Shown here: positions 25,549-34,560 of the stretch, one piece after another
How the letters are laid out: the number at the start of each line of letters is the position of its first letter
How positions within the stretch are numbered: the first letter of the stretch is position 1
Assembly (NCBI GenBank): GCA_024233835.1
Contig: JACKPC010000007.1
Coordinates: 186,001 to 250,000 of the forward strand
From: Leptospiraceae bacterium
Lineage (GTDB): Bacteria > Spirochaetota > Leptospiria > Leptospirales > Leptospiraceae
Length of the DNA stretch: 64,000 nt
Direction: 5' to 3'
Notes under the pieces: model-generated
The model's input: only the letters and a program-made list of their open reading frames with translations
Databases searched by the model: none
What the model was told of the DNA's origin: nothing
Program-made: the position numbers and the translations under genes

Positions 25549-26931
25549 ATGAAGCATAAGACACTGAACTATTTTCACTTTTTTTTAGAATTCTGGGAAA
25601 AATACAGTCATTTCGGAAATGAGCATTATACTCATCACTCAGAAAAGAAATATAATATCATATCCAATCAACTTCTCTTCATAATCGATATTATCCTGGC
25701 AGTATTTTGCATAGCTGTTTTCTATTACTATCTCTATCTGATAAATATAAATCATTTCATATATTCTAAATATCTTATTTTTTATTTGATTCCCGTTACA
25801 CTCTTTTTCTTTTTGATCCTGATCTTCTTTTTTTTAAAAAACCTACTGGGAAAAAATACCCTTTTCATGTCCATTTCCCATTTACTCGGAGGTTTACTAA
25901 TTGTTTACTACAGCCTATTGCAGGGAGAGAAAGCGGGTTATCATCTTTATTTTTATGTCCTTCTACCCCTACCTTTCTTCTGCTTTGATAAAAAAAATAT
26001 ACACCTTATCCTGATAGGAAGCATATATTCATTTATCGAAATACTTCTGGTTAATTATTTTTTTCTTACGCATAAACCTTTCCTGCCCGTCCCTGAACAC
26101 TTGGACAAAATTACAAATAATATCGTTGTTTTAATTATCAGTATATCTCTATTTGCTTATAGTTACTACTCCTGGAATCAAACCCATGTAAGTCAGGAAC
26201 TTTTAGAGCAGGAAAAGGAAAAAACAGAGAGACTCCTTTTAAATATACTTCCTCAAAAAATTGCTAATGAGTTAAAAAATACAGGTAAAGTAGAATCGGT
26301 TTTTTACGAACAGGTAACTGTGGTGTTTACTGATTTTGTAGGTTTTACAAAGATAGTAGAAAGTATGCCGGTAAAAAATTTGGTAAGGGAACTTGATGCT
26401 TACTTTACTCAGTTTGATGAAATTTTGGTACGCCACAAAATGGAAAAGATTAAAACCATAGGCGATGCTTATATGTTTGCCGGTGGTTTACCCGAAGTCA
26501 ACCCTACACACGTTGTCGATGCCTGTCTTGCAGCCATAGAGATGCGGGAGATTATGAATCGAATCAAAGAACTTCGTCTCAAGCTAAATCTTCCTTACTG
26601 GGAACTGCGAATAGGAATAAACACAGGCAATGTGAGTGCCGGTGTGGTGGGCTTAAAAAAATACACCTATGATATCTGGGGAGACACGGTGAATATAGCG
26701 AGTAGAATGGAATCAAGCGGGGAACCCGGCAAGATTAATATCTCCCGGGCAACCTATGAGCAGGTGAAACCCTTTTTCCATTGTTCTTACAGAGGAAAAG
26801 TAAAGGCAAAAAACAAAGGCGATGTAGATATGTATTTTTTAGAGAATCTCCGGGAGGAACTCTCCAACGAAGTGGAAGGTATCAGGGTTCCGAATCAGAA
26901 TTTCTGGAAATTGTATAAATCCTTTTCTTAG
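25549..26931 (+). CDS. Membrane class III adenylate cyclase
   Basis: A 460-residue enzyme that makes cyclic AMP from ATP. Six hydrophobic segments (about residues 40-210) precede a short helical linker (LLLNILPQKIANELKNTG) and the catalytic domain. Metal-binding Asp262 (FTDFVGFT) and Asp306 (IGDAYM) are present. Lys302 (KTIGD) and Asp375 (YDIWG) are the pair that selects adenine over guanine, and NIASRMES carries the transition-state Asn and Arg. I chose ATG 25549; an upstream ATG at 25459 would overlap the symporter gene by 76 bases. It follows the symporter by 14 bases, so transport and cAMP signalling may be co-expressed. Confidence 0.92.
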   Translation: MKHKTLNYFHFFLEFWEKYSHFGNEHYTHHSEKKYNIISNQLLFIIDIILAVFCIAVFYYYLYLININHFIYSKYLIFYLIPVTLFFFLILIFFFLKNLLGKNTLFMSISHLLGGLLIVYYSLLQGEKAGYHLYFYVLLPLPFFCFDKKNIHLILIGSIYSFIEILLVNYFFLTHKPFLPVPEHLDKITNNIVVLIISISLFAYSYYSWNQTHVSQELLEQEKEKTERLLLNILPQKIANELKNTGKVESVFYEQVTVVFTDFVGFTKIVESMPVKNLVRELDAYFTQFDEILVRHKMEKIKTIGDAYMFAGGLPEVNPTHVVDACLAAIEMREIMNRIKELRLKLNLPYWELRIGINTGNVSAGVVGLKKYTYDIWGDTVNIASRMESSGEPGKINISRATYEQVKPFFHCSYRGKVKAKNKGDVDMYFLENLREELSNEVEGIRVPNQNFWKLYKSFS

Positions 26932-26944
26932 TTTAATTTTTCTA

Positions 26945-29900
26945 CTATGTATATCTTGTTATTTTAAAAGTTCTTAATGTTCCTGCAGAGCCGGCTACAA
27001 CAAATGCATCATCAGTAATAAAGCAGGCCGGACTAATCCCGCCGGAATGATTTTTTACAGAACCGAGGTATTGCATATTTTTATGATCCCATATACTCAG
27101 GGCTTCTTCTTTACCGGTGCAAAGCATATAGGATTTATTAATAAGAATATGGCTTATCTCATCCATTTCAGCCTGTCTGAAAGTCTGAATTTGCTTTGTT
27201 TTTATATCTATACGGTATAGCTCTCCCCTGTAGCCAGCACCTATCAGAATATTATCATCTGAAGAAAAAGAAAGAGCCCGCACTGCTTCTTTTAAACTCA
27301 GGGTATCTTTTGTATACACATCTGCTACTGAATGTATATAAATTTCTTTTTCATTCCAATATGCAAAAAATTCTTTATCAGTTGAGATACAAAGTCCCTG
27401 AAAATTCTCAGAATACTCTTTCCTTCCTATATTCCAACTATATAATACTTTTTTGGTTTGAATGTCAAGACAGGCTATTTTTCCCTCTTTTGTAGAATAA
27501 AGGATGGAGTTCTCCTTATTTGTATAAGCACAGGATACGATCCAATCCCTGTCCTTATATTCCCAGATGAGCTGATTATCTTTCCAAATTCGAATCCGGC
27601 CATCCCAGGCTGTACTTAGAATTTTCTTATCATGAGATATTTGGATAGATGTAATGGAACTTGTATGGTAGGATTCTATACGTTTTTGCTCAAGAGTATT
27701 TTTATCCCAAAAGAACACATAGCCTTCGCTATCGCCGGATAGGATTTCATTTTCCATAACCGCTACTGAATAAATAAGAGACTTTTGTCCTCCGAGCCTA
27801 TGTTCTAATCGCTCAGTCTCCGGATTCATAACGAGAATACTTCCATCATAGCTTCCGGCATATATTTTTTCTTTCCATTCTGAATATAAAGCAGCAACCG
27901 CAATTGTTGGAAATTTTTTAAAACCCAGGATAAGTTCTGCTGTTTTTGTGTCTCTGAATTCTAAGAGATTATTGCCGGCAAGAAGAATTTCACTATTTCC
28001 CTTAATTAAGGAAAGAATTAGACCCCGACCAAAAGAAAAGCCTGGATATTTATACTCAAGTATAATCTTTTTTGTATCAAGTTCCAGTACTATAAATTTA
28101 CTATCGTATCCTATCAGTAAATAATTCTGATTGCTAAAATATTCTAAACTCTTAATACCATAAGCGGGTATAATAGACTCAAACTCTTCTTTTACTTTAC
28201 CACTATTCAGGCAATATATTTTCGCAGTCGAAGAACAAAATAGATCCTGTTGGGATTTATTTACAGCAAAAGGATAGTTATCATAAATATAATTTCCCTG
28301 AAAACTATATATTAGCTGTTTTGAATCCAGATCATATACTTGAATTGTTGAATCTTTTGAGGAGGAACAAATTCTTTTTTCACTTAGAGGGATAATCTGA
28401 AAGACTTCATCTTTATGTATAGAAAAAGTTGTAAAAGTTTCATTTAGGATTTGAAAAATTTCTACATTTCCTTTTTTATCACCCAGAAGTATTTCATTCT
28501 CTTTGCAACTATGAGAGATGCAGGTATAAGGAGCATGGTATTCCTTATGTTCTATTTTCTTGATAAGTTTATTTGTGTCCATATCCCAGAGGCAAATACT
28601 CGAATCAAAGGAGATACTTATAAGCAATTTTTTATCTTTCAATTCCAAAAGACCATTAATTTGGCTCTGGTGTCCGCTCAGGTTTTTTTGTTCCAGAATT
28701 TGTATCTGTTCTTTTTCTAAGGTTTTTTCTCTGTACTTAAGCCGGTTTAATTTTTCTAAGTTCTTATAATCAGGATGAATATGAACTTCCGAAAGAATCT
28801 CATCTTTTACTATCAGCATAAGTGTAAGTCCATATTTTTTTTCTAACTTTTCTTTCTTCTTAATTTGTTTTTTAGTTATAGTTTCCCCTATTTTGATTCC
28901 GGGAAAAACCTCTACCTGGTAAGGATCAAAATGATGCTTTTCTTCTAATCTCCGGGCTTGAAAAGATTTTAAAATCAGTTTTTGAAAACGCAAGACTTTT
29001 GCTGATGGACTCGCTCGAAACATTTTTCCAAACCGCACATTGGCTTCGAGAACCATTCCTTTCTTATAATAATAGTATGTGCAAGAATAGGATACTGAAG
29101 CACCGGTGCTCGCATCAAAGCTATCCTGGTATTCTTCTTTTCCTAAATATTCTAATACTCTATCAATTGGCTCTCCTAAAAACGCATATAGTTTCCAATC
29201 GGTCTTTGGTCCGGCTTCCTCTTTTATAATATTCCGGGTAAGCTCCTTTTTATAAGGAATTAAAAGTCGAAAACCGGCTACCCGGTAATTTCTTGTTGTG
29301 CTGTAGGCAAAAAGGGGTGGTAAGGAAAAGGCCCGATGATTTGTCCTGTGCAGTGCTTCTGATTCATAGGGATCATCAGAAAGATTCCATCCGCTGCTTG
29401 CATTACCCACATCAGAAATGGAACGATAAATTCCAGCCTCTTCTAAATAATTCCATTCCCCTCCGTAAATGAAAAGATCCTGCAAACCGTTTTTACTTAT
29501 AAAACCTTCGTATTTCCCAAAAGAGATAATTCGGTTTTTATTCCCTTTAACTGTACCCGAATCCCTATAACCCATAGTACTTTCCGGGTCTTCCCAGTAG
29601 TAAGAGTAAGGATAAGTTTCTATTGTAAATTCAAATTTATCTAATGTATCCGAATCAGGGTATAGGTAAGATTTCTCGCCTCTTAATGCAATTTCCCACT
29701 CTTCTGCGGAAGGAAGTTTTAAACCAAATTGCTTTGCAAATAAGTGGGCTAAATCATAGCTAAATGTTAAAATGGGATCTTCTTCAATTTTATCTTTAAG
29801 AACTTTTCTCCAACCCCGGTGAATTCCATAGCTTAGCTCCCGGATATAATTATATTGATAGGCTTCCAATTCCTCTTCAGGTATAAGTTTTTTTATTTCT

Positions 29901-30142
29901 TTACTATATTTTGATTGTAAAATATGTTTCCAATGACTCAAATGAAGAAGGGTTCTACTGATATAGAATCCTTCGGTTGAAATTCTTTTATCCTCAAGAT
30001 AGGTATAGTAGTCGTACTGATCTGTAAAAAGCAAAGAAGCTTCCTGTGTTTTTCCAAGTCTGTAAGTTCCGGCAGGAACGAAGGTAAATTCCATACCAAG
30101 GATTTCTCCCCATAAAGCTATTTCTTTTTGTAGGGCTGGCAT
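26945..30142 (-). CDS. FGE-sulfatase-like domain fused to WD40 repeats
   Basis: A 1065-residue cytoplasmic-looking protein with no signal peptide. Residues 1-300 form a SUMF1/formylglycine-generating-enzyme-like domain: MEFTFVPAGTYRLG, LKLPSAEEWEIALRG, FIYGGEWNYLEE and YRVAGFRLLIP. The active-site Cys pair of true FGE enzymes is not evident, so it may be a binding version. A 180-residue linker follows with a lone SYSCTYYYY patch. From about 490 to the end are WD40-type repeats (GHQSQINGLLEL, ISFDSSICLWDMDT, STAWDGRIRIWKD, ALSIWDHKNMQYLG), probably two propellers. This fusion suggests a signalling scaffold. Monocistronic. Confidence 0.85.
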   Translation of the reverse strand: MPALQKEIALWGEILGMEFTFVPAGTYRLGKTQEASLLFTDQYDYYTYLEDKRISTEGFYISRTLLHLSHWKHILQSKYSKEIKKLIPEEELEAYQYNYIRELSYGIHRGWRKVLKDKIEEDPILTFSYDLAHLFAKQFGLKLPSAEEWEIALRGEKSYLYPDSDTLDKFEFTIETYPYSYYWEDPESTMGYRDSGTVKGNKNRIISFGKYEGFISKNGLQDLFIYGGEWNYLEEAGIYRSISDVGNASSGWNLSDDPYESEALHRTNHRAFSLPPLFAYSTTRNYRVAGFRLLIPYKKELTRNIIKEEAGPKTDWKLYAFLGEPIDRVLEYLGKEEYQDSFDASTGASVSYSCTYYYYKKGMVLEANVRFGKMFRASPSAKVLRFQKLILKSFQARRLEEKHHFDPYQVEVFPGIKIGETITKKQIKKKEKLEKKYGLTLMLIVKDEILSEVHIHPDYKNLEKLNRLKYREKTLEKEQIQILEQKNLSGHQSQINGLLELKDKKLLISISFDSSICLWDMDTNKLIKKIEHKEYHAPYTCISHSCKENEILLGDKKGNVEIFQILNETFTTFSIHKDEVFQIIPLSEKRICSSSKDSTIQVYDLDSKQLIYSFQGNYIYDNYPFAVNKSQQDLFCSSTAKIYCLNSGKVKEEFESIIPAYGIKSLEYFSNQNYLLIGYDSKFIVLELDTKKIILEYKYPGFSFGRGLILSLIKGNSEILLAGNNLLEFRDTKTAELILGFKKFPTIAVAALYSEWKEKIYAGSYDGSILVMNPETERLEHRLGGQKSLIYSVAVMENEILSGDSEGYVFFWDKNTLEQKRIESYHTSSITSIQISHDKKILSTAWDGRIRIWKDNQLIWEYKDRDWIVSCAYTNKENSILYSTKEGKIACLDIQTKKVLYSWNIGRKEYSENFQGLCISTDKEFFAYWNEKEIYIHSVADVYTKDTLSLKEAVRALSFSSDDNILIGAGYRGELYRIDIKTKQIQTFRQAEMDEISHILINKSYMLCTGKEEALSIWDHKNMQYLGSVKNHSGGISPACFITDDAFVVAGSAGTLRTFKITRYT

Positions 30143-30221
30143 GGCTTTCTATATATATGCTTTAATGGAAAAGTCAATTAGAATAAATTCTAAAAAAAGA
30201 AATAAAAAAACCGGAAGTATT

Positions 30222-30244
30222 AGCGAGCCATTGAAAGACTCGCT
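30222..30244 (-). terminator. Probable terminator of the sulfur-assimilation operon
   Basis: AGCGAG (30222-30227) pairs with CTCGCT (30239-30244). On the minus strand the hairpin lies just after the sulfite reductase stop and is followed within about 14 bases by CCGGTTTTTTT. The loop and flank resemble the hairpin at 12980-12999 (shared GCGAGC-x-ATTG and CTCGCTTGC). Confidence 0.5.
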
Positions 30245-30253
30245 TGCTTTGCC

Positions 30254-31909
30254 TTAGCCAAGAAGGGTAGTAACTTTTTCAAAACCAATTCGGTTTATAA
30301 AATTTCCAAATCGTTCATCTTTTATTCCCGAAGCTTTCCACTCGGAAAAAAGTTTATCTAAAATTTCTTTTATGGACTCAAGGTTTGCTTTTTCGGCTAT
30401 CTGGGTAGCGATCCTTGTGCCTTCCGCATCCCCTCCGATAAAGACTGCATATTTTCCACCACTCTGTTGACCTACAAGCCCAATTTCTGCTGTATAGGGT
30501 CTGGCACAACCATTCGGACAACCTGTCATTCTAAGTAGAGGAGCTCTTTTTTTTAAGGAATGTTTCTCTAAGAGAGCATTCACATTTTCTAAAACTTCAG
30601 GTAAAAACCTTTCACTTTCGGTTAGAGCCAGGCTACAGGTAGGGAGTGCCGGGCAGGCAAGGGCCCTGTCGTGTAAAGGAGAAGGGCTATAGGGATTTAC
30701 ATTTTTCTTCTGCAAATAGTCTTCAATTTTAACCTTAGCTTGTTTCGGTATATTTAATAAAAGTAGATCCTGATCCGGACTCACCTGAACGTCCAACTTA
30801 TATTCAGAAATAATTTCTTTTAAGGTCGTTTTTAAAGGAATATTCGGAAAATCTTTAATTCTTCCGGAAAGAATGTGGAAACCGAGAGAGTAAGTTCCGT
30901 TTTCACTTTCCTGCCAACCGAGGTAGGAAGGACTATTCCATGCAGGAAGTTCTTTTTGTTCAAATTTAACACCGCTTTGATTCTCAACTTCTGTGCGAAA
31001 CCAATTGAGTCCTTTATCATGCAAAACATATTTTAAACGAGCGTGTTTTCGGTTTGTTCTATCTCCGTAGTCCCTGTGAACTTTAACAATAGCTTCGGAA
31101 ACACTTAGGAGATCCTTTTTTTGTATCCATCCAATATAATCAGCTTTTCGGGGAAAGGTCTGGGGTTTTTTATGGGTCATACCGAGTCCTCCACCTGCAA
31201 AAACGTGGAATCCATCTATTGTCTCATCAGGAGAGTAGCTTGCAGCAAATGCCATATCATTGGTATAAATATCTATTGTGTTATCCCCTACTTCTGTAAC
31301 GGCTATCTTAAATTTTCTGGGTAAATAAGATTTTCCATATATAGGCTCTTCTGTTTCCAACTTTAACTCTTCTTCATCCAACCATATTTCTGCATAGGCT
31401 CTCGTCTTGTATTTAAAATGATCAGATAAGGTTTCTGCCACTTCATCGAGTTGAAAAAGACGCTTTTTTCCGAGAGGATTCATGGCCTGAGTTACATTTC
31501 GCACCACATCACCACAGGCACCCATGGAAGACTGAGATATGCTATGCAGAGTTTGCATTACACTCTTTAAATTTCCTTTTAGAAGACCGTGTAATTGCAG
31601 GCTTTGTCGGGTCGTCAGTCGAATAGCAGAACCGGCATATTTATCCGCCAATTCATCCCAGACAAGATATTGTTCAGAGCTCAGCCGACCTCCGGGTATT
31701 CTTCCTCGTATCATGAAGGTAAAAATTTTCTTTTCAGGAGGAATATCATTTCCCCTAAGTTTTTGCTGATATAAGCCGTGAAACTTTAAGAGTTGCTTAT
31801 CTTCTTCTTCAAATCCATCCGAATCAGTCTTGAGTGTTTCTGCGATAGTTCCCCGTAACTGTTTAGATTCCTGCTTAATAATCTCTACTTGTTCCAATTC
31901 CTGTGACAT
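30254..31909 (-). CDS. cysI: Assimilatory sulfite reductase hemoprotein
   Basis: A 551-residue siroheme/4Fe-4S enzyme reducing sulfite to sulfide with six electrons. The C-terminal cluster ligands are in CPALPTC (CxxxxxC) and TGCPNGCARPY (CxxxC), the pair that also holds siroheme. DRTNRKHARLKYVL and the N-terminal RLTTRQSLQLHG are the substrate-side Arg/Lys segments of the sulfite/nitrite reductase family. Nitrite reduction cannot be excluded from sequence alone, but position as the last gene of a complete sulfate-assimilation operon with its own siroheme genes argues for sulfite. No flavoprotein (CysJ) is encoded nearby, so electrons may come from ferredoxin or an unlinked flavoprotein. Confidence 0.9.
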   Translation of the reverse strand: MSQELEQVEIIKQESKQLRGTIAETLKTDSDGFEEEDKQLLKFHGLYQQKLRGNDIPPEKKIFTFMIRGRIPGGRLSSEQYLVWDELADKYAGSAIRLTTRQSLQLHGLLKGNLKSVMQTLHSISQSSMGACGDVVRNVTQAMNPLGKKRLFQLDEVAETLSDHFKYKTRAYAEIWLDEEELKLETEEPIYGKSYLPRKFKIAVTEVGDNTIDIYTNDMAFAASYSPDETIDGFHVFAGGGLGMTHKKPQTFPRKADYIGWIQKKDLLSVSEAIVKVHRDYGDRTNRKHARLKYVLHDKGLNWFRTEVENQSGVKFEQKELPAWNSPSYLGWQESENGTYSLGFHILSGRIKDFPNIPLKTTLKEIISEYKLDVQVSPDQDLLLLNIPKQAKVKIEDYLQKKNVNPYSPSPLHDRALACPALPTCSLALTESERFLPEVLENVNALLEKHSLKKRAPLLRMTGCPNGCARPYTAEIGLVGQQSGGKYAVFIGGDAEGTRIATQIAEKANLESIKEILDKLFSEWKASGIKDERFGNFINRIGFEKVTTLLG

Positions 31910-31931
31910 TAAAATCCTCTGAATTATCTTA

Positions 31932-32534
31932 TTATTTTTCTACAGTAAAATATTTATATTCAAGTTCTCGAATAATACCTTTTAAAATATCCGACCTTTT
32001 CTGTGCGTTTGGTTCTATGAGTTTAATTTTCGTTCTTAAATCCATAAGTTTTTGAAAATCCTCATCGGACTCTTCCGGAATGAGTTTCTCCAAAGTTCTT
32101 TTTAGACTTCCGGAAAGACCGGCAAATTTACCATCAGTTGAAAGGGCTATGCGAACCGGTCCCCTGTCGAATACTGCTGCGGAGAAGAAATCGCAATGAA
32201 GGGGATCGTCTACCGAATTTGCCCAGATTTTATGTTTTTTAGCTAAATCAGTAATACTCTGATTTACTTTAGAATTATTTGTTGCACTGAATAAAAGATC
32301 TATTCCTACTAAATCACTTTCTTTAAATTCCCTTTCCATATAATCGAGGCTACATTGTTCCATTTTGAAAGATTTTATTTCCGGAAGAATTATTTTTCCT
32401 ACTACACTTATACAGGCACCACTGCTTGAAAGACTATAAAGTTTTTCAAGGGCTACCTTTCCTCCACCTACAATTAAAACTCTTCGTTTATGCAGGTTTA
32501 AAAAAATAGGAAAGAGTTTATTCTCTCGATTCAT
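31932..32534 (-). CDS. Siroheme synthase, dehydrogenase/ferrochelatase part
   Basis: A 200-residue protein equivalent to the N-terminal half of CysG or to yeast Met8p. It oxidises precorrin-2 to sirohydrochlorin with NAD and may insert iron. LFPIFLNLHKRRVLIVGGGKVALEKL is the conserved start with the NAD-binding glycine loop. LLFSATNNSKVNQSI and WANSVDDPLHCDFFSAAVFDRGPVRIALSTDGK are family core, the latter carrying the catalytic Asp. Here the two CysG activities are separate genes, with cobA directly upstream. The gene is five bases from cobA and supplies the cofactor for the sulfite reductase that follows. Confidence 0.9.
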   Translation of the reverse strand: MNRENKLFPIFLNLHKRRVLIVGGGKVALEKLYSLSSSGACISVVGKIILPEIKSFKMEQCSLDYMEREFKESDLVGIDLLFSATNNSKVNQSITDLAKKHKIWANSVDDPLHCDFFSAAVFDRGPVRIALSTDGKFAGLSGSLKRTLEKLIPEESDEDFQKLMDLRTKIKLIEPNAQKRSDILKGIIRELEYKYFTVEK

Positions 32535-32539
32535 AATGT

Positions 32540-33310
32540 TTAAAAGTTCGAGACTTTTAGAAAACTCTTATATTCTAAATTTTCTATATTTAGTGCAAAC
32601 TTTACAACTTCTCCTATCACAATAATACCGGGACCGGTAGTCTTTGGTCTATTCCCGTTTATTGCCATATTTGAAAGAGATGAAAAGCTCATGGTAGAAC
32701 CCGGAAAACTTACATTTTCCATGATAGAAATAGGAGTTTCCGGTTTAGCTCCATAGTGAATTAAAATATTCGCAATATCTTGAATACGATTCATTCCCAT
32801 AAAAATAACAATTGTACCTTTGAAGTCTGCAAGTTCCTTCCATTCAGAAGGACTTTGTTTAAGTATTCCGTGTCCATTTAAGTATAAGACTTTTCGGGAT
32901 AGACCTCTATGGGTAAGGGGAATTTGAAATTGTGCAGAGGCTGCCTGGGCAGAGCTAATACCGGGGATTATCTCGTAGGGAATTTCGTTCTCTATAAGGG
33001 CCAGAACTTCCTCCCCTCCTCTACCGAAAAGAAAGGGGTCACCCCCTTTCAGACGAAGCACTCTTTTACCACGTTTGGCTTCTAACACAAGTAAGTGATT
33101 AATTTCTTCCTGGCTGTGAGAATGTTTACCGCATCTTTTTCCTACAAATATACTTTCTGAAGATTTCGGAAAAAGTTCCTTATAGGATTCGCATAAAAGT
33201 GCATCATAAAGAATAAGCTCAGCTTTTTGAATAGCTTTAAAACCTTTCAGGCTAATTAGCTCCGGGTCACCCGGCCCGGCCCCTACAAGGCTTACAAACC
33301 CTATATCCAC
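32540..33310 (-). CDS. cobA: Uroporphyrinogen-III C-methyltransferase
   Basis: A 256-residue SAM-dependent enzyme that methylates uroporphyrinogen III twice to precorrin-2, the branch point to siroheme. VSLVGAGPGDPELISLKG is the tetrapyrrole-methylase signature. VLRLKGGDPFLFGRGGEEV is the second signature. GISSAQAASAQFQIPLTHRG supplies the active-site region. Length matches single-domain SUMT. It lies two bases downstream of cysN and five upstream of the dehydrogenase, so siroheme is made together with the sulfate-activating enzymes. Confidence 0.95.
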   Translation of the reverse strand: MDIGFVSLVGAGPGDPELISLKGFKAIQKAELILYDALLCESYKELFPKSSESIFVGKRCGKHSHSQEEINHLLVLEAKRGKRVLRLKGGDPFLFGRGGEEVLALIENEIPYEIIPGISSAQAASAQFQIPLTHRGLSRKVLYLNGHGILKQSPSEWKELADFKGTIVIFMGMNRIQDIANILIHYGAKPETPISIMENVSFPGSTMSFSSLSNMAINGNRPKTTGPGIIVIGEVVKFALNIENLEYKSFLKVSNF

Positions 33311-33312
33311 GT

Positions 33313-34560
33313 TTAGATTCCTTTTCCTGTTATAACCCCGGCCGCAGCGGTCAGGTTTGTTGCTTCATCAATCAAGATAAAACTCCCCGTTTCACGGTTA
33401 ATTCGGTATTCGTCATACATCACGGGAGACGCGGTGCGTATTTGAACCTTGGCAATATCATTTAAATGCAATTCCTTATCGTTTTGGACTTCCTCAAAGG
33501 TGTTGATATTGATCTTATGAGCAATCGTTTTTAAAATACATTTAACCCGGTTACTGGTATGTTGAAGTATAAAACGAGAATTTTCACCAATTTTACCTGT
33601 ATCCATCCAGCAAATATAAGCAGTAATATCCTGTTCTTTTTGTGGCTGATTTTCTTTTTGAATAATCATATCACCGCGACTGACATCAATATCATCTTCA
33701 AGAGTAATTGTTACCGACATAGGAGGAAAGGCTTCCTCAATTTCTCTTCCTGAAAAATGAATCGCCTTTATCTTACTTCCAAAACCGGAAGGTTGCACAA
33801 TAATGGAATCTCCTTTTCTAAAAATACCACCGGCAATTTGTCCTGCGTATCCTCTAAAGTCCTTATACTCTCCTGACTGGGGACGAATCACAAATTGGAC
33901 GGGAAACCTTCCTTCTACAAAATCATAATCACTTTCAATATGCACATTTTCTAAATGATGCAAAAGGCTTCTTCCTTCATACCAGGGCATATTCTTTGAG
34001 TGCTCCACCACATTATCACCATTTAAAGCACTTACCGGTATAAACTCTATATCTTTGATATCGAGTCGAGCTGCAAAAGAATTGAACTCTTCTTTAATCC
34101 TATTAAAGATTTCTTCTGAATAATCTACCAGATCCATCTTGTTAATGCAAACCACGATATGAGGAATTTTTACCAAAGATGCAATGTAAGAATGCCTGTA
34201 GGTTTGTTCTATCACACCTTTTCTGGCATCTACTAAGATGATGGCAAGGTTAGAATTTGATGCACCTGTAATCATATTTCTCGTGTATTGAATATGTCCC
34301 GGAGCGTCTGCTATAATGAACTTACGCTTATCGGTAGAAAAATACTTATAGGCCACATCAATTGTAATGCCCTGTTCTCTTTCCGCTTTCAGTCCATCGG
34401 TCAAAAGAGCCAGATTGAGAAATCCCAACTTTTCACTGCTTCTCTGGATTGCTTCCAATTGATCCTGAAGTACAGAACCTGTATCATAAAGCATTCTTCC
34501 AATGAGAGTACTTTTTCCATCATCCACACTTCCGGCGGTTATAAAACGCAGTAATTCCAT
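33313..34560 (-). CDS. cysN: Sulfate adenylyltransferase large subunit, GTPase
   Basis: A 415-residue GTPase that drives APS formation by CysD. The P-loop is GSVDDGKSTLIGRML, switch region EREQGITIDVAYKYF, DAPGHIQYTRNM is the G3 motif, and NKMDLVD is the G4 motif. Elongation-factor-like beta barrels follow (PVQFVIRPQSGEYKDFRGYAG). It ends without an APS-kinase domain, unlike NodQ/CysNC fusions, which agrees with the APS-type reductase in the operon. Its ATG overlaps the cysD stop by one base. Confidence 0.95.
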   Translation of the reverse strand: MELLRFITAGSVDDGKSTLIGRMLYDTGSVLQDQLEAIQRSSEKLGFLNLALLTDGLKAEREQGITIDVAYKYFSTDKRKFIIADAPGHIQYTRNMITGASNSNLAIILVDARKGVIEQTYRHSYIASLVKIPHIVVCINKMDLVDYSEEIFNRIKEEFNSFAARLDIKDIEFIPVSALNGDNVVEHSKNMPWYEGRSLLHHLENVHIESDYDFVEGRFPVQFVIRPQSGEYKDFRGYAGQIAGGIFRKGDSIIVQPSGFGSKIKAIHFSGREIEEAFPPMSVTITLEDDIDVSRGDMIIQKENQPQKEQDITAYICWMDTGKIGENSRFILQHTSNRVKCILKTIAHKININTFEEVQNDKELHLNDIAKVQIRTASPVMYDEYRINRETGSFILIDEATNLTAAAGVITGKGI

